Source: an uncultured Clostridium sp.
GTDB lineage: Bacteria > Bacillota_A > Clostridia > TANB77 > CAG-508
Assembly (NCBI GenBank): GCA_938045355.1
Contig: CALIMU010000042.1
Coordinates: forward strand, 1-14,972
Reading direction: 5' to 3'
Length of the DNA stretch: 14,972 nt
This document shows, piece by piece, positions 1 to 9,174 of this stretch (positions are counted from its first letter, which is position 1; every line of letters starts with the position of its first letter). The position numbers and the translations under genes are program-made. Below the pieces are notes generated by a model. The model was not told where the DNA came from. It did no database searches and was given only the letters and a program-made list of their open reading frames with translations.

Positions 1-58
1 TATTTATATTTTAACATATTTTAACTTAAAAATCTCTATAGTCATATAATTTATATAT

Positions 59-95
59 AAAAAGACTATATAACTAACTGTCATATAGTCTTTTT
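59..95. terminator. Bidirectional intrinsic terminator
   Basis: A perfect 13-bp stem (AAAAAGACTATAT at 59-71 against ATATAGTCTTTTT at 83-95) encloses an 11-base loop. The A-run on one side and T-run on the other make it usable in both directions. It begins 3 bases past the stop codon of the minus-strand gene ending at 98, so it very likely ends that transcript. Confidence 0.85.
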
Positions 96-97
96 CC

Positions 98-814
98 TTA
101 TGCATCTGTGAAATACTCTATTTTCATAGATGCTAAATTATACAAAATTTCAAATAAAATAGAATACTCATTTAATGGTATTATTTTTTCCCCTTTAAAT
201 CCTTTTATCTTCAGGCTGACTTTAGGAATACCCATTTCAAACTCAGTATTAATCCTATCAAGATTTAATACTCTTAATTCATTAGTGTCAATGTTTCTAA
301 CTACTAATGAATTAATAATAATATTTTGAAACTCGTTCAAGATATCTGATATAATTTTTTCAATTTCATTAACATTCTGAAGAGTAAACAACTTTGTATT
401 AATAAAAACACCTTCTAGCTTGTAGTGTTTCCGATTGATCTTAAAAACATCATAGTTCTCTTCATCTGTTTCAGAATTATAATCAACTAATTTTAGATTT
501 CCTACATAATTAATGATATAAAGTCTTGAAACTTCCAATAATTTTGAAGATTTCATAACATGTAAATCCCTTTCTCCTTGGAATTTACATGCTAACAGAT
601 CATCGATACGTTCTATTTTTTTTATGCTTTTCTCTACACCTTTGTCTTCTTTTATTGAATGTATTTTATTATACCCTTCTATTATTTTCTTTAATACTCT
701 CTCCGTATCACTTTTTTCTGTTATAGTAATTTTTTTCCCTGTATTATTTACAAGGACTATGCCTTTAGGGATAAAAAGATTATTATTTTTTTTGTTTTTA
801 TTATTATTTTTCAT
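98..814 (-). CDS. Hypothetical protein, isolated gene with one in-frame CGG
   Basis: An ORF of 238 residues that I do not recognise. The ATG at 814 is chosen because a GGGAAGGTGG Shine-Dalgarno lies about 5 bases upstream; a GTG at 823 lies inside that site. The N-terminus is a low-complexity Asn/Lys run, and the rest is mixed charged and hydrophobic with no signal peptide or membrane segment. It has its own candidate promoter (876-904) and terminator (59-95), so it is a single-gene unit separate from the dnaE operon. It holds a zero-frame CGG (C at 433) read as Arg128 in the context AAT CGG AAA. Here a +1 skip would reach a TAG stop five codons after the resulting glycine, instead of restoring a frame. 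Either the gene is a recent arrival, or CGG can be read in frame, or its product is truncated. Function unknown. Confidence 0.7.
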   Translation of the reverse strand: MKNNNKNKKNNNLFIPKGIVLVNNTGKKITITEKSDTERVLKKIIEGYNKIHSIKEDKGVEKSIKKIERIDDLLACKFQGERDLHVMKSSKLLEVSRLYIINYVGNLKLVDYNSETDEENYDVFKINRKHYKLEGVFINTKLFTLQNVNEIEKIISDILNEFQNIIINSLVVRNIDTNELRVLNLDRINTEFEMGIPKVSLKIKGFKGEKIIPLNEYSILFEILYNLASMKIEYFTDA

Positions 815-875
815 GACAACCACCTTCCCTTTGCTAAAATTTCAGCAACAGTATTTATTTATAACTTATAATTAA

Positions 876-904
876 ATATTACCATCTTTTCTTGTTTTTT
901 ACAA
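876..904 (-). promoter_or_regulatory. Candidate promoter for the gene at 98-814
   Basis: On the minus strand, TTGTAA (904-899) and TAATAT (881-876) are separated by 17 bases, about 60 bases upstream of the start codon at 814. Both boxes are imperfect and the region is AT-rich, so this is only moderately supported. Confidence 0.4.
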
Positions 905-935
905 ATGTTTCTACTATTTTTTTATTTATTATTTC

Positions 936-3900
936 TTATTTCTTAATAACCTCTGTCATATTATTTACAAGTATAATTGCTTCATCTTCTTTTATACTTA
1001 ATTTTCCATATATACCAACAATATTATTTTCTTTTATAATATCTTTATATCTATCATATACACTTTCAAATATCATAAGGTTCATTGTTCCATATATATC
1101 TTCAAGCTCAGCAAAACAAATCATATTCCCTTTTCTACTTATCTTTTTCTTTACACTGTTTATAATCCCTACTGTTTTTATAATATCTTCATCTTTAAAT
1201 TTTGTTGTCTTTTCTTCTTCATCACTATATTCTATTTCATCTTCTATATCTTCATCTATTATATTTTCTGCATTTCCTGTAAGATTTGCAAAATCTATTG
1301 AGTTAAATGTAATAACATTTTTAAGTTTATCATATATCTTAGTAATTGGATGTCCTGATATATATATTCCTATCATTTCTTTCTCATCAAGTAATTTTTC
1401 TTTTTCTGACATATCTTTAACATCTATATATAGGTGGTCTACTTCATCTTTTTTATCATCATCTTCTTCAAACATTTCAAACATACTTGTTTGATCTTTC
1501 ATAACACTTGTATTTGATTTTGTAAAATATTCTATAATATCTTCATATGATTCTAGTAATTTTTTTCTATTATTTTCAAGTTCATCAAATGCTCCTGCTC
1601 TTATTAAAGATTCTATTGATTTTTTATTTACACCAAGTTTTGATACACGTTTTATAAAATCAGTAAAGTTTATATATTCACCATTTTGTATTCTTTCATT
1701 TACAACTATTCTTGCTGAAGCCCCAACATTTTTTACACTTCCGAAGCCCAAAACGAATAATTTTCTTTCCTTTTTCTACAGAGAATTTTATAAAACTTTT
1801 GTTAATACTTGGTTTTAATACTTCAACACCTTGTCTTTTAGCATCTTCAATATATATAGGAACTTTATCTAGATTTCCTAAATAGCTATTCATTGTTGCA
1901 GCTAAAAACTCTTCTAAATAATATGTTTTTAAATATGCTGTCTTATATGATAACACTGCATATGCCGCTGCATGTGACTTATTAAATGCATATTTAGCAA
2001 ATTCTGCCATTTCATCAAATATTATATTTGCAGATTTTACATCTATACCATTTCTAACACATCCTGGAACTTTAACTTTTCCATCTTCTACAAGTCCATT
2101 TATGAATATTTCTCTTTCTTTTTCCATTATATCAAGCTTTTTCTTACCCATTGCTCTTCTAACTAAGTCTGCTCTTCCGAAGAGAATATCCTGCTAGTTT
2201 TCTAACAATTTCCATAACCTGTTCTTGATATACCATACAACCATATGTAACACTTAAAATACTTTCTAATGCTTCATGTGTATATACATTATGTCCCGGA
2301 TTTCTTTTTCCTTTAATATATCTAGGTATTTGGTCCATTGGTCCTGGACGATATAATGAAACTCCTGCTATTATATCTTCTAAATTATCAGGTTTTAATT
2401 CTTTCATAAACTTAATCATACCTGCAGACTCAAACTGGAATATTCCTATTGTATTTCCACTTTGCCAAAGTTCATAAACCTTTTTATCATTAAAGTCTTT
2501 ATCATATGTTATATCAATACCTCTTGTTTTTTTAACAATATCTTCACACTCCCTTATAACAGTAAGAGTTCTAAGTCCTAAGAAATCCATCTTAAGAAGT
2601 CCTAATTCTTCTAATGTTGTCATTGTATATTGTGTTACAACATTATTGTCATTTAAATATAGTGGTACATATGTATTTACTGGGTCTTTTGTTATAACTA
2701 CACCGGCATGCATGTGTTGATGCATTTCTTGGCATTCCTTCTAGTTTTTTAGCATTATCTATTAGATTTTTAACTTCTTCATCATTATCATATTCTTCTT
2801 TTAATTCTTTACTTTCTTCCAATGCAGTTTCTATAGTTATCTTATTTTTCATTGGTATCATCTTAGCTATTTTGTCTACCTTTGCATATGGCATATTAAG
2901 GACTCTTCCTACATCTCTTATAACCATTCTTGCAGACATTGTACCAAATGTTATAATCTGTGCTACATGATCTTTTCCATATTTTCTTTCAACATATCTT
3001 ATAACCTCTTCTCTTCTTTCATTACAAAAGTCGATATCAAAGTCTGGCATGCTTATTCTATCTGGATTTAAGAATCTTTCAAAAAGTAATCCATATTTTA
3101 TAGGATCAATATCTGTTATATCTAGTGCATATGCAACAATTGATCCTGCTCCAGAACCTCTTCCGTGGTCCTACTGGTATTTTTTGTGATTTTGCATATG
3201 TTATAAAATCCCAAACTATAAGGAAATAGTCTGTATATCCCATCTTAATAATTACATCTAACTCATATTTTATCCTATCAACTATTTCCTTGTTTTCTAC
3301 ATAGTTTTCACCATATTTTTTAACAATACCTTCATATGTTTTTTGTTTTAAATATTCCTCATGTTTTTCGCCATTTGGTGTATCAAAATTAGGTAGTTTT
3401 GTATTTCCAAACTCAAATTCAAAATTACATTTTTCTGCTATTTTAACTGTATTTTCTAATGCTTCTGGGAAATTTGCAAATTCTTTTTTTATCTCTTCTG
3501 GTGACTTAATATATAATGTATCAACATCTATTTTCATTCTGTCTTCATCATCTATCTTTTTACCAGTTTGTATACAAATTAATATATCTTGTGCTTCTAC
3601 ATCCTCTCTACATGTGTAGTGAACATCATTTGTTACAACAAGTGGTATATCAAGTTCTTTTGAAAGTTTAACAATCTTTTGATTTACTATTTTTTGTTCT
3701 TCAATACCATTTGCCTGTATTTCTAAATAATAATCATCTCCAAAAACATCTCTATACCATTTAGCAACTTCTTTTCCTTTTTCATAATCTTCAATTATAT
3801 TTCTTGCGAGTTCACCAGCTAAACATCCAGACAAACATATTAATCCTTCTGAATATTCTTTCAATATTTCTCTATCTATTCTCGGCTTATAATACATTCC

Positions 3901-4236
3901 TTCTGTATTTGCTATAGACACCAATTTTATAAGATTCTTGTATCCAATTTCATCTTTAGCTAATAGCCCTAAATGATATCTTATATCATCAATCCCTGGC
4001 TCCTTATCTTGCATTCTTCTTTTAGCCATATATATTTCTACACCTATTATAGGTTTTACACCTTCTTTTTTACATGCCTTGTAAAAATCTACAGCCCCAA
4101 ACATATTACCATGGTCTGTTAATGCAACTGCATCCATTCCTAAACTTTTAACTATTTTTGGTATTTCTTTAATCCTGTTTACACCATCTAATAAACTATA
4201 TTCACTATGTAAGTGTAAATGTACAAATTCCCCCAT
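936..4236 (-). CDS. dnaE: DNA polymerase III alpha subunit (DnaE), needs four +1 frameshifts
   Basis: Catalytic alpha subunit of replicative DNA polymerase III. The reading frame is broken four times; skipping one C at 3165, 2705, 2179 and 1743 gives one continuous 1098-residue protein. In order it has a PHP domain starting [13 protein letters not shown] with [11 protein letters not shown], the [12 protein letters not shown] motif (around 354-365), the catalytic PDFDIDF motif (397-403, which fits the usual Asp positions), HACGVVI (around 508), [32 protein letters not shown] (around 680) and a C-terminal OB-fold region. The start at 4236 is preferred to the ATG at 4242 because AGAGG lies 6 bases upstream of 4236. 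truA ends 9 bases before this ATG, so the two are probably co-transcribed. Length is near normal for DnaE. Four independent breaks at identical CGG codons in an essential gene argue against simple decay. Confidence 0.93.
1741..1743 (-). other. +1 frameshift site 4 of dnaE (CTT C GGA)
   Basis: The minus strand reads GGG CTT CGG AAG in the zero frame. Skipping the C at 1743 gives CTT GGA AGT, that is FGLGSVKNVG, a conserved DnaE motif with Gly831. Without the skip, reading leaves the DnaE frame. The OB-fold region that follows is encoded only in the new frame. Confidence 0.88.
2177..2179 (-). other. +1 frameshift site 3 of dnaE (CTT C GGA)
   Basis: The zero frame reads TCT CTT CGG AAG. Skipping the C at 2179 gives [16 protein letters not shown], a strongly conserved DnaE motif, with Gly686. 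Confidence 0.9.
2703..2705 (-). other. +1 frameshift site 2 of dnaE (TGC C GGT)
   Basis: The zero frame reads CAT GCA TGC CGG TGT. Skipping one C (2705) gives [13 protein letters not shown] with Gly511, as expected for the HA-x-GVVI motif of DnaE. It is the only site followed by GGT instead of GGA or GGG. Because the bases are CC here, the position of the extra base is ambiguous by one. Confidence 0.87.
3163..3165 (-). other. +1 frameshift site 1 of dnaE (CCA C GGA)
   Basis: The zero frame reads GGA CCA CGG AAG. Skipping the C at 3165 gives [18 protein letters not shown] with Gly358, one of the most conserved stretches of bacterial DnaE. The unshifted frame stops at 3106, before the polymerase active site. 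Confidence 0.92.
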
Positions 4237-4245
4237 TGTCATCCT

Positions 4246-5030
4246 CTAATATTCCACATTATATAACATAAGTCCATTTCCGTGGAACAGTCTTTCCGTG
4301 CTTTTGTTCTATCTCTTGCTTCTAACACTTCTTTCATTTCCTCTGGTCTTCTCTTTCCGAAGTCCTATTTCTAAAAGTGTCCCAACTATTATTCTTACCA
4401 TATTATACAAAAATCCATTTCCTGTAATTTGTATAATAATCCTATTCTCCTTTTTTTCTTCTGTATTATTACCATATATATCAATATTTTTTCTTTCTAT
4501 TGATATATCATATATTGTTCTTACCGTTGTTTTCTTGTTTTCTCCTGAAGATTTAAATGACTTAAAATCATGTTCCCCAATTAGGTATTTTGCTGCCTCT
4601 TTCATTTTTTTTAAATCAAGCTCTTTTCCTACAAAATATTCCCTATTTTTAGTAAGTGCTGAAACATATTCATTATCATTTAATATATATACATATGTTT
4701 TTTTCTTTGCATTAAACCTACTGTTAAAATCTATATCTACTTCTTCAATTCCTTTTATACAAACATTTTTAGCTCTTGAATTAAAACCAAGCATTATACT
4801 TCTTAATTGTATTTTATCATTTTCAGTCTTAAAATTTGCAACTTGGTTTAATGCACTTACATTTGCATCTGTTCTTCCGAGACCCGAACAACCTCTATTT
4901 CTTCTGAAAGTATTGATGAAAGTACTTTTTCTACTTCACCTTGAACAGTCTTAACTGTTTTACCAGTTTGTTTTTGCCATCCTTTAAATAATAGTCCATC
5001 ATATTCTAATATTATTTTAATATTTCTCAT
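4246..5030 (-). CDS. truA: tRNA pseudouridine synthase A (TruA), needs five +1 frameshifts
   Basis: Converts U38-U40 of the tRNA anticodon arm to pseudouridine. Skipping one C at 4886, 4879, 4359, 4298 and 4282 joins the pieces into one 259-residue protein, the usual TruA length. It begins [19 protein letters not shown] (a typical TruA start), has TVQGEVE, then GSGRTDA with catalytic Asp54, [37 protein letters not shown], and ends DRTKAGKTVPGNGLMLY. The start ATG at 5030 lies 3 bases after the mnmA stop, and dnaE begins 9 bases after its stop, so it is an internal operon gene. In any single frame the N-terminus, the middle and the tail cannot be joined. The GSGRTDA active-site loop itself is interrupted twice. 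The fold and catalytic residue are intact once the C bases are skipped, so I call it functional, not a pseudogene. Confidence 0.92.
4280..4282 (-). other. +1 frameshift site 5 of truA (CCA C GGA)
   Basis: The zero frame reads GTT CCA CGG AAT. Skipping the C at 4282 gives [14 protein letters not shown] and the stop TAG at 4248-4246. It is the last of the five sites, ten codons before the C-terminus and 16 bases after the previous site. Confidence 0.85.
4296..4298 (-). other. +1 frameshift site 4 of truA (GCA C GGA)
   Basis: The zero frame reads AAA GCA CGG AAA. Skipping the C at 4298 gives DRTKAGKTVP with Gly244, matching the DRTKAG-x-(T/A)-x-P signature near the TruA C-terminus. Confidence 0.88.
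4357..4359 (-). other. +1 frameshift site 3 of truA (CTT C GGA)
   Basis: The zero frame reads GGA CTT CGG AAA. Skipping the C at 4359 gives [16 protein letters not shown] with Gly224, as expected in the TruA segment that follows the RNMVRxIVGTLLEVG motif. Confidence 0.87.
4877..4879 (-). other. +1 frameshift site 2 of truA (TCT C GGA)
   Basis: Just two codons after the previous site, the restored frame GGG TCT meets CGG again. Skipping the C at 4879 gives GSGRTDA with Gly51 and catalytic Asp54. Confidence 0.9.
4884..4886 (-). other. +1 frameshift site 1 of truA (GTT C GGG)
   Basis: The zero frame reads GTT GTT CGG GTC. Skipping the C at 4886 gives VVGS with Gly49. It is the only site followed by GGG. 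Together with the next site it forms a tandem double frameshift spanning ten bases. Confidence 0.88.
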
Positions 5031-5033
5031 ACA

Positions 5034-6168
<1,135 letters not shown>

Positions 6169-6174
6169 TTAATA

Positions 6175-7413
6175 CTAATTATTCTTTCTTTTTCCCTCTA
6201 TTTTTTCTAAACTAGATATAATCCTGTCTATATCTTCAAAAGTATTATATCCACCGATTCCTATCCTTATACTATGTTTTGCTCTTTCTTCATCATATAT
6301 TTTTTCTATCACCTTGCTATGTAATATATTCCCTGATGAACAAGCACTTCCTCCTGATATATATATACCATTTGCATCTAATATAGTTATTGCACTTTGT
6401 ATATCAATATTTTTTAAATATATGTTTACAATTTCATCTAAATATTCATCTTCTTTTAGACCATCATTACAATTAATTTCATATTCTAGATTCGATTCCT
6501 TTAATTTAGTTTCTAAATATTTTCTTAATTTTCTAACTTTTGAATGTATATCATTTTCCACAATATCTTCTAATATTCTTCCTGCTACAATTATTGCTAA
6601 AGCATCTACAGTACCTGATTTCATACCACTTTCTTGATTACCACCTAAAAATATTGGAATCATTTTCTTATCTCTTGCATATATTATTCCTGAACTATTA
6701 AGTCCACCTATCTTATGAAATGACACTGTTATATAATCTAACTTCATTTCTTCCACATCTATATTCTTCTTGCCAAATACCTGAACACAGTCACTATGGA
6801 ATAATATCTTATCTTCTGAATCCTTTAATTCCAAATTATTATATTGTGATATTATGCCTCCTATTTTCCTAATATCATTCATAACACCTGTTTCATTATT
6901 TGCTGCCATTATGCTTACAAGTACTGTTTTTGAAGATAATTTTTTCTTTAAGTCTTCTATATCTACTCTTCCATATTTATCAGTATCAACATATATAATA
7001 TTAAATCCAGATTCTTTTAATCTTTCTAAGCTTGAAAGTACTGATTCATGTTCCATATTACTTGTTAATATATCAAAACTTTCTCCATTTGCTATTCTAA
7101 AAGAATACTTATTAAATATATAGTTAAATACCATATTATTTCCTTCTGTTCCACCAGATATATAGAAAATGTCTTCATAATTACAATTAATGTATTCTGC
7201 TATTTGTTTTCTTACCTTTTCTATTTTCCCCTTAATAGTTTTCCCCATTGTATGATTACTATGTGGATTAGCATCTATTTCTTCTAACTCACCTATAACC
7301 TCTTTTATTATCTTCCAATTCTTTAAATATGTTGATGCACTATCTAAATATACCTTTTTCAAAACATTTCCTTCCTTATCTTTTAGCATAATTTTTCTTA
7401 TATATTTTATCAT
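6175..7413 (-). CDS. Cysteine desulfurase, NifS/IscS-like (class V aminotransferase)
   Basis: PLP enzyme that releases sulfur from cysteine as a protein persulfide. Visible features are VYLDSAST near the N-terminus, NPHSNHTMGK, SGGTEGNN, MEHESVL, ANNETGVM, HSDCVQ, the PLP lysine in SFHKIGG, and the sulfur-accepting cysteine in GGSACSSG. HSDCVQ departs from the usual HTDAVQ. The ATG at 7413 has AAGGA 4 to 5 bases upstream. A TTG at 7362 preceded by AAGGAAGG would give a more typical NifS N-terminus (MKKVYLD), so the start is open. It is the first gene of the operon with mnmA, which suggests it is the dedicated sulfur donor for tRNA thiolation. No zero-frame CGG and no frameshift is present. 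Confidence 0.92.
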   Translation of the reverse strand: MIKYIRKIMLKDKEGNVLKKVYLDSASTYLKNWKIIKEVIGELEEIDANPHSNHTMGKTIKGKIEKVRKQIAEYINCNYEDIFYISGGTEGNNMVFNYIFNKYSFRIANGESFDILTSNMEHESVLSSLERLKESGFNIIYVDTDKYGRVDIEDLKKKLSSKTVLVSIMAANNETGVMNDIRKIGGIISQYNNLELKDSEDKILFHSDCVQVFGKKNIDVEEMKLDYITVSFHKIGGLNSSGIIYARDKKMIPIFLGGNQESGMKSGTVDALAIIVAGRILEDIVENDIHSKVRKLRKYLETKLKESNLEYEINCNDGLKEDEYLDEIVNIYLKNIDIQSAITILDANGIYISGGSACSSGNILHSKVIEKIYDEERAKHSIRIGIGGYNTFEDIDRIISSLEKIEGKRKNN

Positions 7414-7436
7414 AATTTCCTTATAATTGTAAGAAC

Positions 7437-7465
7437 TTAACAACTCTTCATTTCTAGTATATAAT
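7437..7465 (+). promoter_or_regulatory. Promoter of the gene at 7484-8086
   Basis: TTAACA (7437-7442) and a perfect TATAAT (7460-7465) are separated by 17 bases. The AGGAGG ribosome site starts 7 bases after the -10 box, so the transcript would have a very short leader. It lies in the divergent gap to the cysteine desulfurase gene, whose own promoter I could not place. Confidence 0.65.
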
Positions 7466-7483
7466 CTAAATTAGGAGGAACAT

Positions 7484-8086
7484 ATGAAAAATTCAAACAA
7501 TGCTTTATCATTTATTATTTCAATTACTATTATAGGGATATTAATATATCTTATTGTACTTATAACACCTTCCTTATTTGATTGGATATCTAAAAATAAT
7601 CAGATTTCAATCCCAATTATAACTGCTGTAATATCTTTAATATCAATTCTTTACCAAAAAAGTTGGGAACTTCGTTATAAAACAGAGCAACAAATAAAAA
7701 ATAAGAAAATGAAATTGTACTCTGATATAATAAGTGAAATTTCTTACTTTTTCAGTAAAACTCCTTCTTCATTAGATATGCAAACTCCAGATCCTGATTT
7801 AGCAAAAGATTTTGAGAAAAAAAAGAGTATCAGATTTGCAAAAGTTATGCTTGAACTCAATCATAAAATTATAGCTTGGGGCTCTGATGATGTATTAAAG
7901 GCATGGTCCGAAATAAAAAAAACATCATATAACCAAGACACTAACCCTAATAATATTATGTTTGCAATAGAAAAATTAATTTATGCTATGAGAAAAGATT
8001 TAGGGCACAAAAACTACAATCTATTCAAAGGAGATATTCTTTCATTATGGTTTAATGATGTAAATTCTGTTCTATCCAAACTATAA
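7484..8086 (+). CDS. Hypothetical membrane protein with two N-terminal TM segments
   Basis: A 200-residue protein and the only convincing plus-strand gene in the window. AGGAGG lies 5 bases before the ATG. Hydrophobic segments at about residues 9-29 and 42-58 form a membrane hairpin. They are followed by a charged, probably cytoplasmic, domain of about 140 residues that includes LELNHKIIAWGSDDVLKAW and an IEKLIYAMRKDLG stretch. I recognise no named family; similar hairpin-plus-soluble-domain hypotheticals are common in accessory regions of Firmicutes. It has its own promoter and terminator and faces away from the desulfurase operon. It contains no zero-frame CGG codon. Confidence 0.8.
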   Translation: MKNSNNALSFIISITIIGILIYLIVLITPSLFDWISKNNQISIPIITAVISLISILYQKSWELRYKTEQQIKNKKMKLYSDIISEISYFFSKTPSSLDMQTPDPDLAKDFEKKKSIRFAKVMLELNHKIIAWGSDDVLKAWSEIKKTSYNQDTNPNNIMFAIEKLIYAMRKDLGHKNYNLFKGDILSLWFNDVNSVLSKL

Positions 8087-8112
8087 TTTAATACATTACA
8101 TTTATAATATAC

Positions 8113-8156
8113 AAAAAAAAGCTAGTAATATAAGTATTTGATATTACTAGCTTTTT
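8113..8156. terminator. Bidirectional intrinsic terminator
   Basis: The stem GCTAGTAATAT (8121-8131) pairs with ATATTACTAGC (8141-8151) around a 9-base loop, extended by an A-run on the left and a T-run on the right. It sits between the convergent plus-strand gene ending at 8086 and the minus-strand tRNA cluster, and can end both transcripts. Confidence 0.9.
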
Positions 8157-8163
8157 CATTTCT

Positions 8164-8252
8164 TGGTGCAGTTGGCCGGAATCGAACCGGCACGAGGTTT
8201 AACCCTCGCAGGATTTTAAGTCCTGTGCGTCTACCTGTTCCGCCACAACTGC
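8164..8252 (-). tRNA. tRNA-Leu (anticodon UAA)
   Basis: Acceptor stem GCAGTTG pairs with CAACTGC. The D-arm, the anticodon loop with TAA, a long variable arm (class II, as in Leu) and a T-arm with GGTTCGATTCC are visible. The 3' CCA is encoded. Confidence 0.95.
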
Positions 8253-8277
8253 ATATTGTTTGGAACATCCATTAATA

Positions 8278-8363
8278 TGGTGGGCAGGGTAGGATTCGAA
8301 CCTACGTACTCTCACGAGAACAGATTTACAGTCTGCCGCCTTTAACCACTCGACCACCTACCC
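8278..8363 (-). tRNA. tRNA-Tyr (anticodon GUA)
   Basis: Acceptor stem GGGTAGG pairs with CCTGCCC. The anticodon loop CTGTAAA has GTA, there is a long variable arm as expected for bacterial tRNA-Tyr, the T-loop is GTTCGAATC, and CCA is encoded. Confidence 0.95.
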
Positions 8364-8375
8364 GAATATAATTAA

Positions 8376-8452
8376 TGGTGCACCCTCAAGGACTCGAACC
8401 TTGGACCCACCGGTTATGAGCCGGTTGCTCTGACCAACTGAGCTAAGGGTGC
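8376..8452 (-). tRNA. tRNA with CAU anticodon (Met or Ile2)
   Basis: Acceptor stem GCACCCT pairs with AGGGTGC. The D-arm is TAGCTCAGTTGGTCAGAGC, the anticodon loop is CTCATAA, the T-arm contains GGTTCGAGTCC, and CCA is encoded. It pairs normally at the first acceptor position, so it is not an initiator. Elongator Met and lysidine-modified Ile2 cannot be separated by eye; the CCCTTAGCTCAG start resembles Ile2. Confidence 0.93.
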
Positions 8453-8477
8453 AACCATACTTTTCAGTACATGAATT

Positions 8478-8506
8478 ATTTTAATATATATACTCTCTTT
8501 TGTCAA
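8478..8506 (-). promoter_or_regulatory. Promoter of the tRNA cluster
   Basis: On the minus strand a perfect TTGACA (8506-8501) and TAAAAT (8483-8478) are separated by 17 bases. They lie about 25 bases upstream of the first tRNA, as expected for a strong stable-RNA promoter. Confidence 0.8.
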
Positions 8507-8543
8507 TCTATTTTATACATTTTTTCTATTTAAATTCAAAAAA

Positions 8544-8572
8544 ATAAAAAAGACCTCTTTTTCATAAGGTCT
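8544..8572 (-). terminator. Intrinsic terminator of infC-rpmI-rplT
   Basis: On the minus strand AGACCT and AGGTCT form a 6-bp stem with a 10-base loop, followed by a T-run. It begins about 8 bases after the rplT stop codon. Between 8087 and 8580 the window holds only the two terminators, the three tRNAs and their promoter. Confidence 0.8.
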
Positions 8573-8580
8573 CATATATA

Positions 8581-8928
8581 TTATTTTGTTATTTTTTCTA
8601 CTAAAGCTTTAAATCCTTGTACATCATTTACAGCCATTTCTGCTAACATTTTTCTGTTAATATTTATATTAGCTTTCTTTAAACCGTTTATTAATTGACT
8701 GTAAGTAACATTGTTTGCTCTTGCTGCTGCATTTATTCTTATTATCCAAAGTTTTCTAAATTCTCTTTTTCTTCTCTTTCTTCCGAAATATGAATAAACT
8801 CCTGATTTCATAACAGCTTGTTTAGCTATTTTGTAGTTTGTACCTTTTCTTCCGAAATATCCTTTAGCTTGTTTAATTACTTTTTTATGTCTTTTTCTAG
8901 TAGTTTTACCTGCTTTTATTCTTGCCAT
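8581..8928 (-). CDS. rplT: 50S ribosomal protein L20
   Basis: 115 residues, the normal L20 length. It starts [16 protein letters not shown] and has [19 protein letters not shown] and [20 protein letters not shown], all typical. L20 binds 23S rRNA early in 50S assembly and in Firmicutes often represses its own operon by binding the mRNA leader. AGGAGG lies 9 bases before the ATG. Two TTC GGA pairs occur where CGG is out of frame; neither site carries an extra base, so L20 is not frameshifted. Confidence 0.97.
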   Translation of the reverse strand: MARIKAGKTTRKRHKKVIKQAKGYFGRKGTNYKIAKQAVMKSGVYSYFGRKRRKREFRKLWIIRINAAARANNVTYSQLINGLKKANININRKMLAEMAVNDVQGFKALVEKITK

Positions 8929-8941
8929 TATTTTCTACCTC

Positions 8942-9151
8942 CTATTTAATCTTTCCATATGGTAATAGTTTCTTAATTTGTCTTACTCTTGATTTATCAA
9001 CCATTCCATCTTGTACTCTTGCTGTCTTCTTTTGTCTCTTTGTTTTATTTGCTAATAAGTGTCTTCTATTTGCTTTAGTTCTTTTTAACTTACCTGTTCC
9101 TGTGTGAGCATATCTTTTTGCTGCTGCTCTATTTGTTTTTATTTTTGGCAT
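8942..9151 (-). CDS. rpmI: 50S ribosomal protein L35
   Basis: 69 residues, starting [21 protein letters not shown] and containing [12 protein letters not shown], as in L35. A good AGGAGG lies about 6 bases before the ATG. It is the middle gene of infC-rpmI-rplT, 13 bases before rplT. No CGG. Confidence 0.97.
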   Translation of the reverse strand: MPKIKTNRAAAKRYAHTGTGKLKRTKANRRHLLANKTKRQKKTARVQDGMVDKSRVRQIKKLLPYGKIK

Positions 9152-9174
9152 TATATTCCTCCTTTAAAAATATA

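Noticed and set aside
892..1494. Plus-strand ORF of 200 codons opposite the dnaE 3' end
   Set aside because: Low-complexity Ser/Phe/Ile/Leu translation, the antisense shadow of AT-rich minus-strand coding; no ribosome site.
4298..4954. Plus-strand ORF of 218 codons opposite truA
   Set aside because: Antisense shadow of truA; the minus strand carries clear TruA motifs.
936..5030. dnaE and truA as ordinary pseudogenes
   Set aside because: All breaks are the same type (one extra C making CGG before a conserved Gly), there is no other damage, and restored lengths and motifs are normal. Decay gives mixed indels and stops.
7421..7470. Minus-strand promoter boxes (TATACT, TACAAT) for the cysteine desulfurase operon
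   Set aside because: Neither has a convincing -35 box at the right distance.
8761..8866. CGG triplets in rplT as further shift sites
   Set aside because: They are out of frame (TTC GGA) and L20 reads through normally in one frame.
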